From NCBI GenBank assembly GCA_026388755.1, contig JAPLJE010000765.1, positions 1 through 10,372 on the forward strand: a DNA stretch of 10,372 bases, in the 5' to 3' direction. This document shows positions 8,399-10,372 of this stretch, in pieces; position 1 is the stretch's first letter; each line of letters begins with the position of its first letter. Origin of the DNA: Deltaproteobacteria bacterium (GTDB taxonomy: Bacteria; Desulfobacterota; Desulfobacteria; Desulfobacterales; Desulfatirhabdiaceae). The translations under genes and the position numbers were made by a program. The notes under the pieces were generated by a model, which saw only the letters and a list, made by a program, of their open reading frames with translations, had not been told where the DNA came from and searched no databases.

Positions 8399-9085
8399 AT
8401 GGAATCCATCGATATTCTCTCCATGTTCACCCTGGGCCTTCTGGCTCAGGGTCATTGCATCGGCATGTGCGGCCCCCTGATCATTGCCTTTCCCGGTCGG
8501 ACAGGGCGGTTCATGCCGCATCTTTATTACCATTCCGGAAGGATCGCCACTTACGGCGCCGTAGGGGCGATCATGGCGGCAATCGGCAAAAGCCTGCCGC
8601 AAATTGCCGCTGCCACGTCTTCCGATCCTCAGATCTGGCTGATGCGGGGCAAGATCGGTTTTGCCTTGATCGCCGGCGTGTTTCTCTTTCTTTTCGGTAT
8701 CTGTCGAATCGGCTTGGTTTCCGAACCCGCATGGATGGCAGCAGCCTCACCAGGCCACATTCCCGGCTATCGCCATATCGTCCGGGCTGCCATTCAGGAC
8801 AGCAAAGCGACCGGTATGGCACTGCTGGGGCTGATGATGGGTCTGCTACCGTGCGGTCTGTCCTATGGTGCGTTTGCCCGGGCCCTGCCGGCCGAATCCG
8901 TCATAAAGGGCATACTGCTGACCAGCGCATTCGGTCTGGGCACCCTTCCCGGACTCTTGCTCCTCGGCACGGGTATCGGCACAATCATGCGACGATTCCA
9001 ACGCCAGTCCGATATCCTGGCAGGTCTGCTCATGCTGGGAATGGGCCTTAATTTATTATTCCGCGGCGTCAAACTGATGCTGTAA
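8399..9085 (+). CDS. DsbD_2 / sulfite exporter TauE-SafE-type membrane protein
   Basis: This 228-residue integral membrane protein has about six hydrophobic segments (roughly 7-31, 48-66, 84-107, 138-160, 166-190, 203-221). It has the hallmark pair of motifs of the DsbD_2 (PF13386) family: GHCIGMCGPL (18-27, with His19, Cys20 and Cys24) in TM1 and GLLPCGLSYG (148-157, with Cys152) in TM4, plus HLYYHSGR (41-48), where many members have YNxGR. Such proteins are often annotated as TauE/SafE sulfite exporters but frequently sit with copper ATPases and cytochrome oxidase maturation genes, where a thiol or copper role is more likely. It lies 18 nt after the small Cys protein gene, with only a weak ribosome binding site (GGAT), so translation may be coupled. 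It faces the convergent copper ATPase. Family membership is firm, the substrate unknown. Confidence 0.88.
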   Translation: MESIDILSMFTLGLLAQGHCIGMCGPLIIAFPGRTGRFMPHLYYHSGRIATYGAVGAIMAAIGKSLPQIAAATSSDPQIWLMRGKIGFALIAGVFLFLFGICRIGLVSEPAWMAAASPGHIPGYRHIVRAAIQDSKATGMALLGLMMGLLPCGLSYGAFARALPAESVIKGILLTSAFGLGTLPGLLLLGTGIGTIMRRFQRQSDILAGLLMLGMGLNLLFRGVKLML

Positions 9086-9098
9086 GGTCAGTTCGGGG

Positions 9099-9127
9099 AG
9101 GCATCAAGAGGGTGCCTTATTTCTTTA
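9099..9127 (+). terminator. rho-independent terminator after the DsbD_2 gene, overlapping the end of the ATPase gene
   Basis: AGGCATC (9099-9105) pairs with GGTGCCT (9111-9117), including one G-U pair, around the loop AAGAG; TTATTTCTTT follows. It ends the plus-strand operon 14 nt after its stop. The last stem base (9117) and the first T-run bases are also the TAA stop codon of the minus-strand ATPase (9117-9119). Confidence 0.55.
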
Positions 9128-10372
9128 TCAACCGCAGTGTGTTGCCCACAACGCTGAGGCTGCTCAGCAACATGGCGATGACGGCAACCATTGGATTCAG
9201 CAGACCGCTGGCGGCGATCGGAATGCTGATTAGGTTGTAGATGAGCGCCCACCAGAGATTCTGGGTGATAATGCGACTCACGCTCCGGGCCAGATTCAGC
9301 AGCTCCGGCAATTGGGCTGGATCACCGCGCATCAGGATGATTCCGGCAGACTCGCGTCCCAGTGGATAACCGGAATGGACTGCAACCGCCAGATCCGCAC
9401 CGGCCAGTGCCGGGGCATCGTTCACACCATCACCCACCATGGCCGTTTTCTCGCCGTTCTGGCAAAGGTTCCGAATGAACTCAGCTTTCTCCGCGGGCGT
9501 CAACCCGCCTCGAAAGTTCCGGATATCAAGCGCATCCGCCACGAATTTCACGGCCCGCGGCTCGTCTCCGGAAATCAGCGCCAATTTTTTCCCCATTTGC
9601 CGCAACGCTTTCAGAGCTTCCAAGGCTGTCGGCCGGATCCGGTCGCCAAAAACAAATATCGCAGCTGGCTGATCTGCGATGCTCATGAATACCCGCGAGA
9701 CGTCCGCAGCTGCGCCATTAACCCATTCAGCGTTTGCAGCACCACCGTTGATTTGCGAGCATAGCCAGGCTGGGGAACCGATCCTGACGGCAAGTCCCTC
9801 AACTCGGCCTTCGATGCCCTGCCCCATATCATGGATGACTTCGACATCGGGGATGTCAACATGGATCCGCAGTGCCCTGTTTCGGATTTCCACTGCGATG
9901 AAGTGCTGCGACCGGCTTTCAAGCGCCGCCGCACAGGCCAGTATCCGAACTTCTTCATAAGACCCCAGGCAAATGATTTCACGCAGAGACCAGTTGCCAG
10001 TGGTCAGCGTGCCCGTCTTATCAAAGACCACCGTTGTGACGCGGTCCGCCTGTTCAAAAGCGGAAAAATCACGCACCAGCAGCCCTTTGCGGGCAGCCAG
10101 GGAAATGCCGGCAACGCGCGCCAGCGGAATGGCAATGCCAAGCGCGCAGGGACAGGAGATCACCATGACGGTAATGGCCCGAATCAGGCTCTCTTCCGGC
10201 AATCTTCCCGCCACAAAACAGCCTAAACCGGTAGCAATTGCCGTCAGGACAATTCCGGGCACAAACCATCTTAGAATCCGATCGGTTCTGCTTTCCAGGG
10301 GGATTTTCCGGCTGAGGGCGGTTTCCATGAGCCGAATCATCTGCCCGAGGGTGGAGTCGCTTCCAACGGCCA
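9117..10372 (-). CDS. copper-type P1B heavy-metal-translocating ATPase, C-terminal part (5' end outside window)
   Basis: The minus-strand frame is still open at the right edge (AVGSDSTLGQMIRL), so the N-terminus, with any metal-binding domain and the first membrane helices, is missing; about 417 residues are visible. Numbering from the internal ATG at 10338-10340: ISCPCALGIA (61-70) is the CPC transmembrane metal site typical of Cu+ transporters, FDKTGTLTTG (106-115) holds the phosphorylated Asp107, GQGIEG (173-178) belongs to the nucleotide-binding domain, SGDE (257-260) follows, and MVGDGVNDAP (301-310) is the hinge motif. The last two helices end with NLWWALIYNLIS and NPMVAVIAMLLSSLSVVGNTLRL, as in this family. 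One deviation is that the nucleotide-binding SEHPL motif reads SQHFI: His146 is kept but the Pro is Phe. With the DsbD_2 gene opposite, a CcoI/CtpA-like role in supplying copper to cytochrome oxidase is more likely than bulk copper efflux, but this is inferred. Confidence 0.93.
   Translation of the reverse strand, partial: AVGSDSTLGQMIRLMETALSRKIPLESRTDRILRWFVPGIVLTAIATGLGCFVAGRLPEESLIRAITVMVISCPCALGIAIPLARVAGISLAARKGLLVRDFSAFEQADRVTTVVFDKTGTLTTGNWSLREIICLGSYEEVRILACAAALESRSQHFIAVEIRNRALRIHVDIPDVEVIHDMGQGIEGRVEGLAVRIGSPAWLCSQINGGAANAEWVNGAAADVSRVFMSIADQPAAIFVFGDRIRPTALEALKALRQMGKKLALISGDEPRAVKFVADALDIRNFRGGLTPAEKAEFIRNLCQNGEKTAMVGDGVNDAPALAGADLAVAVHSGYPLGRESAGIILMRGDPAQLPELLNLARSVSRIITQNLWWALIYNLISIPIAASGLLNPMVAVIAMLLSSLSVVGNTLRLIKK

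Noticed and set aside
8087-8602. 171-codon minus-strand open frame
   Set aside because: It runs antisense across the small Cys protein and the start of the DsbD_2 gene, both of which have better signals and, for the latter, family motifs.

Overview
The window (about 10.4 kb, roughly 50% GC) looks like a chromosomal segment from a Desulfobacterota-type (deltaproteobacterial, sulfate-reducer-like) bacterium. That placement is inference from gene content and gene style: a long HrpA-type helicase, a TonB receptor / YfiR / CHASE8 kinase arrangement, and a DsbD_2-family protein beside a copper P-type ATPase. No rRNA, tRNA, CRISPR array, transposase or phage gene was seen.

Layout. (1) Bases 1-3067, plus strand: the C-terminal ~1021 residues of an HrpA-type DEAH RNA helicase, cut by the left window edge. 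It carries a 78-bp imperfect palindrome inserted in frame (455-532). (2) Bases 3068-3391: an AT-rich intergenic region with a perfect-consensus sigma70 promoter (TTGACA, 17-nt spacer, TATAAT) whose -10 box sits between the arms of an inverted repeat. (3) Bases 3392-4053: the debris of two genes. A TonB-dependent receptor keeps only its signal peptide and the start of its plug and is frameshifted; it runs straight into a YfiR-like (DUF4154) protein that has lost its N-terminus. (4) Bases 4062-6512: an intact hybrid sensor kinase (TM-CHASE8-TM-HAMP-HisKA-HATPase-REC-Hpt). (5) Bases 6601-7683, minus strand: leuB for leucine synthesis, with its own terminator, convergent with the kinase. (6) Bases 7684-8131: a 448-base divergent intergenic region with a perfect 9-bp hairpin and a good promoter for the next gene. 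(7) Bases 8132-9085, plus strand: a small four-cysteine protein of unknown function and a DsbD_2-family membrane protein, ending in a terminator. (8) Bases 9117-10372, minus strand: the C-terminal part of a CPC-type (copper) P1B ATPase, cut by the right edge.

How the genes work together. The receptor, YfiR and CHASE8 kinase genes look like one former signalling operon: outer-membrane receptor, periplasmic regulator and inner-membrane kinase. It is analogous to YfiB-YfiR-YfiN, but with a phosphorelay output instead of diguanylate cyclase. Here the first two components are wrecked by a deletion plus a frameshift, while the promoter and the kinase remain intact. The DsbD_2 protein and copper ATPase suggest copper delivery or cytochrome oxidase maturation, and the small Cys protein may belong to the same function. 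The strongest observations are the in-frame palindrome in hrpA, the decayed receptor/YfiR/kinase system, and the small Cys protein with strong expression signals.
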